A stretch of 38,400 nt of DNA. Source: Rhodobacter sp. CACIA14H1. GTDB taxonomy: Bacteria; Pseudomonadota; Alphaproteobacteria; Rhodobacterales; Rhodobacteraceae. The notes beneath the pieces are model-generated. The model saw only the letters and a list, made by a program, of their open reading frames with translations, did not search any database and was not told the origin of the DNA. The position numbers and the translations under genes are program-made. Positions 1-8,808 of this stretch are shown here, one piece after another; positions within the stretch are counted from its first letter, which is position 1, and each line of letters opens with the position of its first letter. Location: NCBI GenBank assembly GCA_000500915.1, contig AYNO01000013.1, positions 1-38,400 on the forward strand. Direction: 5' to 3'.

Positions 1-3
1 TAT

Positions 4-37
4 ACAAAGGCTACCGTTCGCGGTGGCCTTTGTGTTT
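4..37 (+). terminator. Hairpin terminator of an upstream gene
   Basis: ACAAAGGC-T-ACCG pairs with CGGT-G-GCCTTTGT across a UUCG tetraloop and is followed by TGTTT. The 13-bp stem (one T-G wobble) with a short T-rich tail fits a Rho-independent terminator for a gene left of the window. The tail is weak, so efficiency is uncertain. Confidence 0.6.
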
Positions 38-124
38 CAGGTCCCGACCCCTGCCAGCCCTTCCGTCCCGCTTCCCCTGCCGCCCCTGCCCCGCTATCGT
101 GAGGGCGCAAGAAAGGGGGACACC

Positions 125-1453
125 GTGGCCTCATTCCTCGGATCAGGACAGTTACCCAAACCGCCGTCCTTCTCCGATGACGCCTGGCTTGACGTGCTCT
201 CGGCCGTGGACCGCACCTATGCCGATCTTGTCGATTACCAGGAGCGGCTGGAACGCCAGAATGCCGAACTCCAGTCGATGCGGCATTTCCTCACCTCCAT
301 CCTCTCGTCCGTGTCGGATGTGCTGATCGTCGTCACCCGCACCGGCGAGGTGGAGCAGCTCAGCCGTTCGCTGGCCGATCTGGCGGGGCGTCCGCCCGAG
401 CTGCTGGTGGGTTCCCCGCTGTCCGAGCTCGTCGATCCCGCGGATGGGCCCGCGCTGGACAGGGCGCTGGCCGAGGCGCGTGCCTCGCGCCGTCCGGTCA
501 CGATCGGAACTGGGTCTCGGTGACGCCCGGCGGTCCGAACCCATCGACCTGTCCATCGCCCCCGCCTCGATGACCGGGGTCGGGCGGCGGGTTTCGTCCT
601 GACGGGCCGCCCGCTGGGCGAATTGCGCAAGGCCTATGCCGAACTCAGCGCCGGTCATGACGCCCTCAAATCCGCGCAGGCGCAACTCGTCCGCAACGAA
701 AAGCTGGCATCGCTCGGTCGCCTGCTGGCCGGTGTCGCGCACGAGCTGAACAACCCGATCAGCTTCGTTTATGCCAATGCCCATGCGCTCGAACGCTATG
801 CGGCGAAGTTCGAACAGTATTTCGCCCGCGTGCAGGACGGCGCGTCGCGGGATGAACTGGTGGACCTCCGCGCCAATCTCCGCCTCGACCGCGAGGTGGC
901 GAACCTCCGCGCCGCCATCGACGGGGCGCGGGACGGCGCCGAACGGGTCCGCGACATCGTCGAGGATCTGCGTCGCCTGTCCTCGGAAGGGTCGGGCGAA
1001 AAGGTGGGATTCGACCTTGTCGAAACCAGCCGCGTCGCCGCGACCTGGGTGCTGCGCGGCATGAAGACGCCGGTCAGCCTGCGCTATGCCGGTGCGCTTT
1101 CGGTCCCTGCCTTCGGGCGGCCCGGCCATGTCCAGCAGATCGTGATGAACCTCGTGCAGAACGCGGTGGACGCGCTGGAAGGCCGCGCCGATGGCGAGAT
1201 CGTCATCACCCATGCTGCCGGGGGCGGCGTGGCCTCCCTGACCGTGCAGGACAACGGTCCGGGCGTGCCCGCCGACGTTGCCGCCTCCATCTTCGATCCC
1301 TTCTTCACGACGAAACCCGTGGGGCGCGGCACCGGACTCGGCCTGTCGATCAGCCACAAGATCGCCGAGGAACATGGCGGCAGGCTCATCCTCTGCGACG
1401 ATGCGCCGGGCGGCTGCTTCCGACTCGAACTTCCGTCAGGAGAGACGCCATGA
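125..1453 (+). pseudogene. hupT: HupT sensor histidine kinase, frameshifted as read
   Basis: HupT is the cytoplasmic kinase that, with the H2 sensor HupUV, controls HupR phosphorylation and so hydrogenase expression. I take GTG at 125, preceded by AAAGGGGG; the longer ORF start lies in the upstream hairpin. The N-terminal part has a PAS-like region. The kinase core shows the H-box (GVAHELNNP, His codon about 740), N-box NLVQNAVDAL, DNGPGV and GTGLGLSISHK. As read, TGA at 521 stops the first ORF and the second begins at 623 in the same frame. Between about 507 and 583 the sensible protein (ELGLGDARRSEPIDLSIAP) runs in another frame, implying one extra base near 506 and one missing base near 582. 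With both corrected, a protein of about 442 aa results, close to the family length. The gene overlaps hupU by 4 nt. I suspect sequencing error more than true loss. Confidence 0.88.
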
Positions 1454-2442
1454 CCCGCGTGATCTGGCTGCAGGCGGCGGGATGTGGCGGCTGTACGATG
1501 TCGCTGCTCTGCGCCGAAAATCCCGGGGCCATCGACCTGCTGTCGGATGCGGGGATCCGCTTCCTCTGGCACCCCGCCCTGTCCCTGCAAAGCGGCGAAG
1601 AGGCGCGTGCGCTCCTGCAAGCGGTGGCAGACGGGCAGGAACCGGTGGATATCCTCTGCGTCGAAGGGGCCATCGCGCGGGGGCCGAACGGGACGGGGCG
1701 CTTCCAGATGCTGTCCGGCACGGGACGGCCGCTGATGGACTGGGTGCGCGACATCGCCGCCCGCGCCACGCATGTCGTGGCCGTCGGGTCCTGCGCGGCC
1801 TTCGGCGGGGTCACGGCTGCGGGCGGCAACCCCTCCGATGCGGTCGGCCTGCAATACGAAGGCGCCCATCCCGGCGGTCTGCTGCCGCCGGACTGGCGCT
1901 CCCGCTCCGGTCTGCCGGTCATCAATGTGGCCGGCTGTCCGACCCATCCGGGCTGGGTGACGGAAACGCTGCTCCTGCTGTCGGCGGGCGCGATCGGCGC
2001 GGGCGATCTGGACGGGTACCGCCGCCCCCGCTTCTATGCCGACCACCTTGTCCACCATGGCTGCCCGAAAAACGAATTCTACGAATACAAGGCCAGCGCA
2101 AGGCAACTGTCCGACCTCGGCTGCATGATGGAAAACCTGGGCTGCGTCGGGACGCAGGCGGTGGGCGACTGCAACATCCGCCCCTGGAACGGCGAAGGCT
2201 CCTGCACGCGCGGCGGCTTTCCCTGCATCAACTGCACCGCCCCCGAATTCGAGGAACCGCGCCACCCCTTCACCGAAACGCCCAAGGTCGCGGGCATCCC
2301 CGTCGGCCTGCCCACCGACATGCCGAAGGCATGGTTCATGGCGCTCGCCTCGCTGTCAAAGGCGGCGACGCCCGACCGCATCGGCATCAATGCCGTCTCG
2401 GACCGCGTGCGCGTCCCGCCAACCCTGCGGAAACCCAAGTGA
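1450..2442 (+). CDS. hupU: Regulatory (H2-sensing) hydrogenase small subunit HupU
   Basis: 330 aa. Small subunit of the cytoplasmic H2 sensor, carrying the Fe-S clusters that take electrons from the HupV active site. The N-terminus MTRVIWLQAAGCGGCTM has the proximal cluster CxxC, and later Cys/His motifs (HHGCPKNEFYEY, GEGSCTRGGFPCINC) supply the medial and distal clusters. There is no twin-arginine leader, unlike HupS at 7719, which fits a cytoplasmic sensor of the HupU/HoxB class. ATG overlaps the hupT stop (ATGA), and the stop overlaps hupV (GTGA), so hupTUV looks translationally coupled. Confidence 0.95.
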   Translation: MTRVIWLQAAGCGGCTMSLLCAENPGAIDLLSDAGIRFLWHPALSLQSGEEARALLQAVADGQEPVDILCVEGAIARGPNGTGRFQMLSGTGRPLMDWVRDIAARATHVVAVGSCAAFGGVTAAGGNPSDAVGLQYEGAHPGGLLPPDWRSRSGLPVINVAGCPTHPGWVTETLLLLSAGAIGAGDLDGYRRPRFYADHLVHHGCPKNEFYEYKASARQLSDLGCMMENLGCVGTQAVGDCNIRPWNGEGSCTRGGFPCINCTAPEFEEPRHPFTETPKVAGIPVGLPTDMPKAWFMALASLSKAATPDRIGINAVSDRVRVPPTLRKPK

Positions 2443-3857
2443 CACGCCTCGTCGTCGGCCCCTTCAACCGCGTCGAAGGCGATCTGGAAGTGACGCTGGA
2501 CATCGCCGAAGGGCAGGTCCGCGCTGCCCGCGTCAACGCCCCCCTCTATCGCGGTTTCGAACGGATGCTCGAAGGCCGCGACCCCCGCGACGCGCTGACC
2601 ATCACGCCGCGCATCTGCGGGATCTGCTCCATCAGCCAATCCGCCGCCGCCGCCCGTGCGCTGGCCTCGGCCATGGGGATGACGCCCACGCCGCAGGGGG
2701 CGCGGGTCGCCGCCCTGATCCATGCGGTGGAAAACGCGGCGGACCACCTGACGCATTTCCACCTCTTCTTCATGCCGGATTTCACCCGACCGGTCTATGC
2801 CGGCCACGGCTGGCACGGCAGGGTGATCGACCGCTTCACCGCCATCGACGGCTCCGCCCTCCGCGCTGCCGTGGCGGCCCGCGCCGACCTGCTGCACATC
2901 GTCGGGATGCTGGCGGGCAAATGGCCCCATACGCTGGCCATCCAGCCCGGTGGCGTGACCCGCGCCCCCGGGCCACGCGACAAGGCGCGACTGGCGGTCT
3001 CGCTCCGCGCCTTCCGGCGCTATCTCGAAGAAACCGTCTTCGGCGCCCCGCTGGAGGAATTCGTTGCCCTGTCCCGCATCGACGACCTCATGCGCTGGGG
3101 CAGGGGGGATGTCGGCCTCTTCCTCGACATCGCGGCCGATCTGGGGCTGGACGGCATGGGGCGCGGATCAGGCCGCTATCTCAGTTTCGGGGCCTATCCC
3201 GTGGACGCCGGGCCGATCTTCGCCGCAGGGGCATGGGACAACGGCCCCCGCCCGCTCGACACCGCCGCCATCCGCGAGGATCTGTCCCACGCATGGATGA
3301 CCGGCACCGAGGCGCATCCCTCCGAAGGCCGCACCGAACCCGACACCACCATGTCCGACCCCGCCTATAGCTGGTGCAAGGCCCCGCGCCTTGCGGGGCG
3401 CAGCATGGAAACCGGGGCGCTGGCGCGGCAGGTCGTGGATGGCCACCCCCTTGCCCGCGCCATGGCGGGCGGAGGGGTCCTCGCCCGTGTCGCCGCCCGC
3501 CTTCTCGAACTGGCCCGCACCCAGATCGTGATGGAGGATCTTGTCGCCGGCATCGATCCCGGCGCAACCTTCATGCACTCCGCCCCCGCCCCCCGCGAAG
3601 GCACCGGCGAAGGGCTGGTCGAAGCCGCACGCGGCGCACTCGGGCACTGGCTCCGCATCGCCGACGGGCGCATCGCCAGTTACCAGATCATCGCGCCCAC
3701 CACGTGGAACTTCAGCCCCCGCGATGCCGCAGGCATCCCCGGCCCGCTGGAAGCCGCGCTGGAAGGCGCCCCCGTGCAGGATGGCGAAACCACCCCCGTC
3801 AGCGTCCAGCACATCGTCCGCAGCTTCGACCCCTGCATGGTCTGCACGGTGCATTGA
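2439..3857 (+). CDS. hupV: Regulatory (H2-sensing) hydrogenase large subunit HupV
   Basis: 472 aa, starting at GTG 2439 in a GTGA overlap with hupU; the longer ORF start at 1278 runs through hupU and is a shadow. It carries the NiFe site: N-terminal RICGICSISQS and C-terminal DPCMVC. The protein ends at ...DPCMVCTVH with nothing after the His, so it has no peptide for an endopeptidase to remove, as known for regulatory hydrogenases. Ile (about residue 65, in CSIS) and Phe (about residue 110, in THFHLFF) sit where uptake enzymes have small or aliphatic residues in the gas channel. Such substitutions are reported to make HupUV oxygen tolerant. hypF follows 4 nt after the stop. Confidence 0.95.
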   Translation: MTRLVVGPFNRVEGDLEVTLDIAEGQVRAARVNAPLYRGFERMLEGRDPRDALTITPRICGICSISQSAAAARALASAMGMTPTPQGARVAALIHAVENAADHLTHFHLFFMPDFTRPVYAGHGWHGRVIDRFTAIDGSALRAAVAARADLLHIVGMLAGKWPHTLAIQPGGVTRAPGPRDKARLAVSLRAFRRYLEETVFGAPLEEFVALSRIDDLMRWGRGDVGLFLDIAADLGLDGMGRGSGRYLSFGAYPVDAGPIFAAGAWDNGPRPLDTAAIREDLSHAWMTGTEAHPSEGRTEPDTTMSDPAYSWCKAPRLAGRSMETGALARQVVDGHPLARAMAGGGVLARVAARLLELARTQIVMEDLVAGIDPGATFMHSAPAPREGTGEGLVEAARGALGHWLRIADGRIASYQIIAPTTWNFSPRDAAGIPGPLEAALEGAPVQDGETTPVSVQHIVRSFDPCMVCTVH

Positions 3858-3861
3858 CGGC

Positions 3862-6099
3862 ATGGCGGCGCTGCGCATCCGCGTCAGGGGACAGGTGCAG
3901 GGCGTGGGCTTCCGCCCCTTCATCTGGCAACTGGCCCGATCCCACGGCATCACGGGCGAGGTGCTGAACGACCCCGAAGGAGTCCTCATCCACGCCACCG
4001 GCCCCGCGCTGGATGCCTTCCTGCACGACATCCGCGCCAAGGCCCCGCCCCTTGCCCGCATCGACGCGGTGGAAACCGCGCCGCACAGCTTTGCCACCCC
4101 GCCCGACGGCTTCACCATCGCCCCGTCGCAGGGCAGCGGCGCCGAAACCCGAGTCACGCCCGATGCCGCAACCTGCCCCGCCTGCGCCGCCGAAATCCGC
4201 GACGGCGGACGCCGCCACGGCTATGCCTTCACCAACTGCACCCATTGCGGCCCCCGCTTCACCATCCTGCAGGGCCTGCCCTATGACCGCGCCAGAACCA
4301 CCATGGCGCCCTTCCCCCTTTGCCCCGACTGCCGGGCCGAATACGAAGACCCCGCCGACCGCCGCTTCCATGCCCAACCCGTCGCCTGCCCCGCCTGCGG
4401 CCCCCGCCTCTGGCTGGAGGCAGACGGACGCGAACCCGCGACCGACCCCATCCCCGACGCCGCCGCCCGCCTCCGCGCCGGCCAGATCATCGCGGTCAAG
4501 GGCCTCGGCGGTTTCCACCTCGCCTGCGACGCGGCGAACCCCGCCGCCCTGCACACCCTGCGACAGCGCAAGCGCCGCCCGTCCAAACCCTTCGCCATCA
4601 TGGCCAGCCTGCCCATGGCCGAAACGCTCTGTCACCTGACGGATGCCGACCGCGCCCTGCTGTCCGACCCTGCCGCGCCCGTCATCCTTGCCCCGTCCCG
4701 CCGCACCCTGCCCGATGCCGTCGCGCCCGGGATCGACACGCTGGGGATCATGCTGCCCTACACGCCCCTGCATCACCTCCTGCTCGACGCTTTCGACGGC
4801 CCGCTCGTGATGACCTCCGGCAACCTGTCCGGCGAACCGCAGGTCATCGGCAATCACGAGGCGCGGGAAAAGCTGTCCCCCTTCGCCGATGCCTTCCTGA
4901 TGCATGACCGCGACATCGCCCGCCGTCTGGACGACAGCGTGGAACGCGCCGCGCCGCCCATGGTGCTGCGCCGCGCAAGGGGCCGTGTGCCCGGGACGCT
5001 GCCGCTGCCCCCCGGCTTTTCCGACAGGCAGGTGCTGGCAACCGGCGGCCAGATGAAGGGCGCCATCGCGCTGACCAAAGGCGGGCAGGTGCTGCTGGGC
5101 CATCATCTGGGCGATCTGGACGATGCGCTCTGCGCGGCGGAATTCGGCAAGGCCGTCACCGATTACCGCGCCCTGTTCGACGCCCGCCCCGTGGCCATCG
5201 CGCATGACCTGCACCCCGCCTACCGCGCCACCATCGCCGCACAGGACATGGCGCGGCGCGACGGGCTGGCGCTCTGTCCCGTCCAGCACCACCACGCGCA
5301 CCTTGCCGCCTGTCTGGCCGAAAACCTCTGGCCGCTGGACGGCCCGCCGGTGGCGGGGATCATCCTTGACGGGACAGGGATGGGCGATGACGGCACGGTC
5401 TGGGGCGGCGAACTCCTCCTCGGCTCCTACGCCGCCTTCACCCGCGCCGCCCACCTCCGCCCCGCCCCGCTGGCAGGGGGCGACCGCGCCGCCCGCGAGC
5501 CCTGGCGCAACGCGCTGGCGCGGCTGGATCAGGCGGGTCTGCCCCACCTTGCCGACCGCCTGTTCCCCGATGCCCCCCGCGCTGCCATCCGCTCGGCCAT
5601 CGCGGCAGGCATGAACGCGCCCCCCTCCTCCTCCGCCGGTCGCCTCTACGATGCTGTTGCCGCCTGCCTGACCATCTGTCCCATGGCCCAATCCTACGAA
5701 GGCGAAGCCGCGATGCGCCTCGACGCCCTCTCCGCACCGGACGAAAGGCCATACCCCTTCGGCCCCGCCCTCGACCCCGCCCCCATGTTCGCCGCCCTTG
5801 CCGCCGACCTTGCCGCAAACGTCCCGCCCGCCCGCATCGCCGCCCGCTTCCAGCTTGGCCTTGCCGAGGCTTTCGCCGCCGAAGCCCGCACCCTGATCCA
5901 TCAGGGCAAGGCGCAGGCCGTCGCCCTGTCGGGTGGCTGCTTCCAGAACGCCACGCTGCAGCAGGCCGTCATCGACCGCCTGCCCGGCATCCGCGTGCTG
6001 ACCCACCGCAGCACCCCCGCCAATGACGGCGGCCTTGCGCTCGGTCAGGCCGTGGTCGCGCTGGCCCGGATGACCGGCACATCCAACGCCACCACCTGA
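3862..6099 (+). CDS. hypF: Carbamoyltransferase HypF
   Basis: 745 aa. HypF converts carbamoyl phosphate into the thiocarboxamide on HypE that becomes the CN ligands of the NiFe centre. Domains in order: acylphosphatase (RVRGQVQGVGFRPFIWQLA), two zinc fingers built from CxxC pairs (CPACAAEIRD, CTHCGPRF, CPDC, CPACGPRLW), a YrdC-like domain (IIAVKGLGGFHLACDA) and a Kae1-like C-terminal domain with VQHHHAHLAACLAE and ALSGGCFQN. The start is ATG 3862, just after the hupV stop; the long ORF from 3541 is read-through. The last 55 nt overlap the antisense amidase gene. Confidence 0.95.
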   Translation: MAALRIRVRGQVQGVGFRPFIWQLARSHGITGEVLNDPEGVLIHATGPALDAFLHDIRAKAPPLARIDAVETAPHSFATPPDGFTIAPSQGSGAETRVTPDAATCPACAAEIRDGGRRHGYAFTNCTHCGPRFTILQGLPYDRARTTMAPFPLCPDCRAEYEDPADRRFHAQPVACPACGPRLWLEADGREPATDPIPDAAARLRAGQIIAVKGLGGFHLACDAANPAALHTLRQRKRRPSKPFAIMASLPMAETLCHLTDADRALLSDPAAPVILAPSRRTLPDAVAPGIDTLGIMLPYTPLHHLLLDAFDGPLVMTSGNLSGEPQVIGNHEAREKLSPFADAFLMHDRDIARRLDDSVERAAPPMVLRRARGRVPGTLPLPPGFSDRQVLATGGQMKGAIALTKGGQVLLGHHLGDLDDALCAAEFGKAVTDYRALFDARPVAIAHDLHPAYRATIAAQDMARRDGLALCPVQHHHAHLAACLAENLWPLDGPPVAGIILDGTGMGDDGTVWGGELLLGSYAAFTRAAHLRPAPLAGGDRAAREPWRNALARLDQAGLPHLADRLFPDAPRAAIRSAIAAGMNAPPSSSAGRLYDAVAACLTICPMAQSYEGEAAMRLDALSAPDERPYPFGPALDPAPMFAALAADLAANVPPARIAARFQLGLAEAFAAEARTLIHQGKAQAVALSGGCFQNATLQQAVIDRLPGIRVLTHRSTPANDGGLALGQAVVALARMTGTSNATT

Positions 6100-7439
6100 C
6101 CCGCCGCCAGCAGCACATCCTCGCGGAACGGCGCGGCAAGGAACTGCACACCCATCGGCACGGGCCCCGACAGGTCCGTCGTCACCGCCAGCCCCGGCAG
6201 CCCCATCAGCGGCGGCACGATCTGCGGCATCTGGGCCGCGATCACCGCATCGAAATCCGCAGGCGACCGAACGTCGATGTTGTTGGCAAACACCTCCGCC
6301 CCCGACACCGGACACAGAACCACCGGCCATTCCTCGAAAAACTGCCGCCACAGCCGCACCAGCCGCGACCGCACCCGCAGCGCATCCATCAACCCCTCCG
6401 CCGTCAGCGCGGGGCTGATCCGGCAGAACTGGTCATAGATGAAGGACGCATCGGGGTCCGCCTCCTGCCGCACGGCCCCCTCCACCCGCCGCATGTCCGC
6501 CATCCACAGGGAAATCTGCACCCCCAGCCCCTCGCGCATAGGCGGGGCAGGGGGCGTGCCCACCTCCCATCCCGCCGCCTCCAGCCGCGCCGCCGCTGCC
6601 CGCAGCGCCCCGCGCACGCGTGGCGCCACCTCCATCCCGTCCGGCGCCTCGACCAGCGCCACCCGCCTTTGCACCGCCGGCCCGTCCAACGGCACCGGTA
6701 TCCACCACGGATCGCGCAGGTCCGGCGCGGCCATCGCCTCCAGCGCCAGCCGCAGGTCGGGCACCGTCCGCGCCAGGGGCCCCGATACCGCCATCAACTG
6801 CCCGCCGATATGCCGGTCCCCCGCCGTCGCGTTGAAGGCCGCCACCCGCCCCAGCGACGGGCGCAGACCATGCACCCCGCAGGCATAGGCCGGATAGCGG
6901 ATCGACCCCGCGATATCGGTTCCATGCGCGATGGACCCCAGACCCGCCGCCACCGCCGCCCCGGCCCCGCCCGAAGACCCGCCGGGCGTCAGCCCCGCAT
7001 CATGCGGATTGACCGTCTGCCCGTGCAGCGCATTCCGCGTGAACCAGCGCAGCGAAAAGGCGGGCGTGTTGGTGCGCCCGACGATCACCGCCCCCGCCCG
7101 CCGCAGGTTGGACACCACCGGATTGTCCTCTGCCGCCACAAGCCCCGCCTGCATCCGCAAGCCGTTGGTCGTGGCCTGCCCCGCCTGATCGACATTCACC
7201 TTCACCGTGACCGGCACCCCCGCCAGCGGCCCCGCATCCTCCCCCCGCGCCAGCGCGGCATCCACCGCCCGCGCCGCCGCCCATGCCTCGTCATCCATCC
7301 GCGCCACGATGGCATTCAGGCGCGGATTCTCCGCCTCCACCCGCGCCAGCGTCGCGGCCAGCACCGCCTCGGCCGACACCTCCCCGCGCCGGATCATCGC
7401 GGCCTGTTCGGTGGCGGACAGAAGGCTCGGATCGGTCAT
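6045..7439 (-). CDS. Amidase signature family protein
   Basis: 464 aa from ATG 7439 (MTDPSLLSATEQAAMIRRGEVSA); 22 more codons upstream are open but look non-coding. Catalytic elements are visible: Lys in GVPVTVKVNVDQ, the Ser-rich loop TPGGSSGGAGAAVAAG and GTDIAGSIRYPA, which together give the Ser-cisSer-Lys triad. Such enzymes hydrolyse amides, and the substrate cannot be told; aryl or indole amides and Glu-tRNA amidotransferase-like chemistry are alternatives within the family. It lies antisense inside the hup locus, with its 3' end overlapping hypF by 55 nt and its 5' end facing hupS. It has no known role in hydrogenase maturation, so it is probably a passenger. Confidence 0.9.
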   Translation of the reverse strand: MTDPSLLSATEQAAMIRRGEVSAEAVLAATLARVEAENPRLNAIVARMDDEAWAAARAVDAALARGEDAGPLAGVPVTVKVNVDQAGQATTNGLRMQAGLVAAEDNPVVSNLRRAGAVIVGRTNTPAFSLRWFTRNALHGQTVNPHDAGLTPGGSSGGAGAAVAAGLGSIAHGTDIAGSIRYPAYACGVHGLRPSLGRVAAFNATAGDRHIGGQLMAVSGPLARTVPDLRLALEAMAAPDLRDPWWIPVPLDGPAVQRRVALVEAPDGMEVAPRVRGALRAAAARLEAAGWEVGTPPAPPMREGLGVQISLWMADMRRVEGAVRQEADPDASFIYDQFCRISPALTAEGLMDALRVRSRLVRLWRQFFEEWPVVLCPVSGAEVFANNIDVRSPADFDAVIAAQMPQIVPPLMGLPGLAVTTDLSGPVPMGVQFLAAPFREDVLLAAGQVVALDVPVIRASATTA

Positions 7440-7718
7440 GGCAGGCGCTCCCCTCGGTTCACCCCAACATGCCCCCGCGCCGCGCCCTTGCAAAGCCCGC
7501 CGCACCGTCCGGCGGAAAGGCTCTGACCACCCCGCCCCCGCCCGTGATCACCCCCTTGCCGCCCCTGCCGCCGTGAAACCGGTCCAACCCCTTGCAAAAA
7601 CGAAAGAAAACAAACTTCCCGCCCCACCGCAAAAACCCGCATCCACCCCGCCCGCCCATGCCGCATACCCAAGCATACAGTGGCGGGGGCCCGACTCCCG
7701 CAAGAAGGGGAGGAAGCC
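7440..7718. promoter_or_regulatory. Divergent amidase / hupSLC upstream region
   Basis: This 279-nt gap must hold the promoters of hupS (plus) and the amidase (minus). An A-rich patch (GCAAAAACGAAAGAAAACAAA, about 7594-7614) stands out from GC-rich flanks and could be a bendable site such as an IHF target. CATACCC/CATACA near 7664-7679 are possible -10-like elements. I searched for the HupR site TTG-N5-CAA known from R. capsulatus and found no exact match, and no clear -24/-12 element. Confidence 0.4.
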
Positions 7719-7721
7719 TTG
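7707..7721 (+). promoter_or_regulatory. RBS deciding the TTG start of hupS
   Basis: GGGGAGG (7707-7713) is followed by AAGCC and then TTG at 7719. It is a near-ideal Shine-Dalgarno at ideal spacing. No comparable site precedes the in-frame ATG at 7680, so hupS most likely starts at this rare codon. Confidence 0.75.
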
Positions 7722-8804
7722 TCACAGATCGAGACCTTCTACGACGTCATGCGCAGGCAGGGGATCACCCGCCGCAGCTTCATGAAATACTGCTCGCTCA
7801 CCGCAGCGGCGCTTGGCCTCGGCCCAAGCTTCGTGCCCAAGATCGCCCATGCGATGGAAACCAAGCCGCGCACGCCGGTCATCTGGGTCCACGGCCTCGA
7901 ATGCACCTGCTGCTCCGAAAGCTTCATCCGCGCCGCGCATCCGCTGGCCAAGGATGTGGTCCTGTCGATGATCAGCCTCGATTACGACGACACGCTGATG
8001 GCCGCTGCAGGCCACGCCGCCGAAGCCGCCCTGATGGACACGATCGAGAAGTACAAGGGCAACTACATCCTCGCCGTCGAAGGCAACCCGCCCCTGAACG
8101 AAGACGGCATGTTCTGCATCACCGGCGGCAAGCCCTTCGTCGAGAAACTCCGCATGGCGGCCAAGGACGCCAAGGCTATCATCTCGTGGGGCGCCTGCGC
8201 CTCCTACGGCTGCGTGCAGGCCGCCGCGCCCAACCCGACGCAGGCCACGCCCGTCCACAAGGTCATCACCGACAAGCCCATCATCAAGGTCCCGGGCTGC
8301 CCCCCGATCGCCGAGGTGATGACCGGCGTCATCACCTACATGCTGACCTTCGACCGCCTGCCCGAGCTTGACCGTCAGGGCCGCCCCGCGATGTTCTATT
8401 CGCAGCGCATCCACGACAAGTGCTACCGCCGCCCGCATTTCGACGCAGGCCAGTTCGTCGAGGCATGGGACGACGAAAACGCCCGCAAGGGCTATTGCCT
8501 CTACAAGATGGGCTGCAAGGGCCCGACCACCTACAACGCCTGCTCCACCATCCGCTGGAACGAAGGCGTCTCCTTCCCCATCCAGTCCGGCCACGGCTGC
8601 ATCGGCTGCTCCGAAGACGGGTTCTGGGATCAGGGGTCGTTCTACAACCGCCTGACCAACGTCAAGCAATTCGGGATCGAGGCGAATGCCGACCAGATCG
8701 GCACCGCCGCGGCAGGGGTCGTGGGCGGGGCGATTGCCGTCCACGCCGCCGTCAGTGCGCTGAAGAAGGCGCAGAAGAAATCGCAGGACAAGGTAGAGGG
8801 CTGA
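7719..8804 (+). CDS. hupS: Uptake [NiFe]-hydrogenase small subunit HupS (TTG start)
   Basis: 361 aa. Fe-S subunit of the periplasm-facing, membrane-bound uptake hydrogenase. It passes electrons from HupL to HupC. I choose TTG 7719: the protein then begins [24 protein letters not shown], the expected start for this family, and GGGGAGG lies 5 nt upstream. The listed ATG at 7680 adds 13 residues without an RBS. The Tat leader has RRSFMK followed by a hydrophobic stretch and AHA. Cluster ligands include [36 protein letters not shown] and [16 protein letters not shown]-terminal hydrophobic helix ([20 protein letters not shown]) anchors it in the membrane. Confidence 0.96.
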   Translation: MSQIETFYDVMRRQGITRRSFMKYCSLTAAALGLGPSFVPKIAHAMETKPRTPVIWVHGLECTCCSESFIRAAHPLAKDVVLSMISLDYDDTLMAAAGHAAEAALMDTIEKYKGNYILAVEGNPPLNEDGMFCITGGKPFVEKLRMAAKDAKAIISWGACASYGCVQAAAPNPTQATPVHKVITDKPIIKVPGCPPIAEVMTGVITYMLTFDRLPELDRQGRPAMFYSQRIHDKCYRRPHFDAGQFVEAWDDENARKGYCLYKMGCKGPTTYNACSTIRWNEGVSFPIQSGHGCIGCSEDGFWDQGSFYNRLTNVKQFGIEANADQIGTAAAGVVGGAIAVHAAVSALKKAQKKSQDKVEG

Positions 8805-8808
8805 CACC

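Noticed and set aside
152-1375. Long minus-strand ORF (407 aa) across hupT
   Set aside because: Antisense shadow of a GC-rich gene: low-complexity Gly/His/Arg composition with no domain motifs, while the plus strand has clear kinase motifs.
3799-6351. 850-aa minus-strand ORF over hypF
   Set aside because: Glycine-rich shadow with no motifs; hypF on the plus strand has all expected domains.
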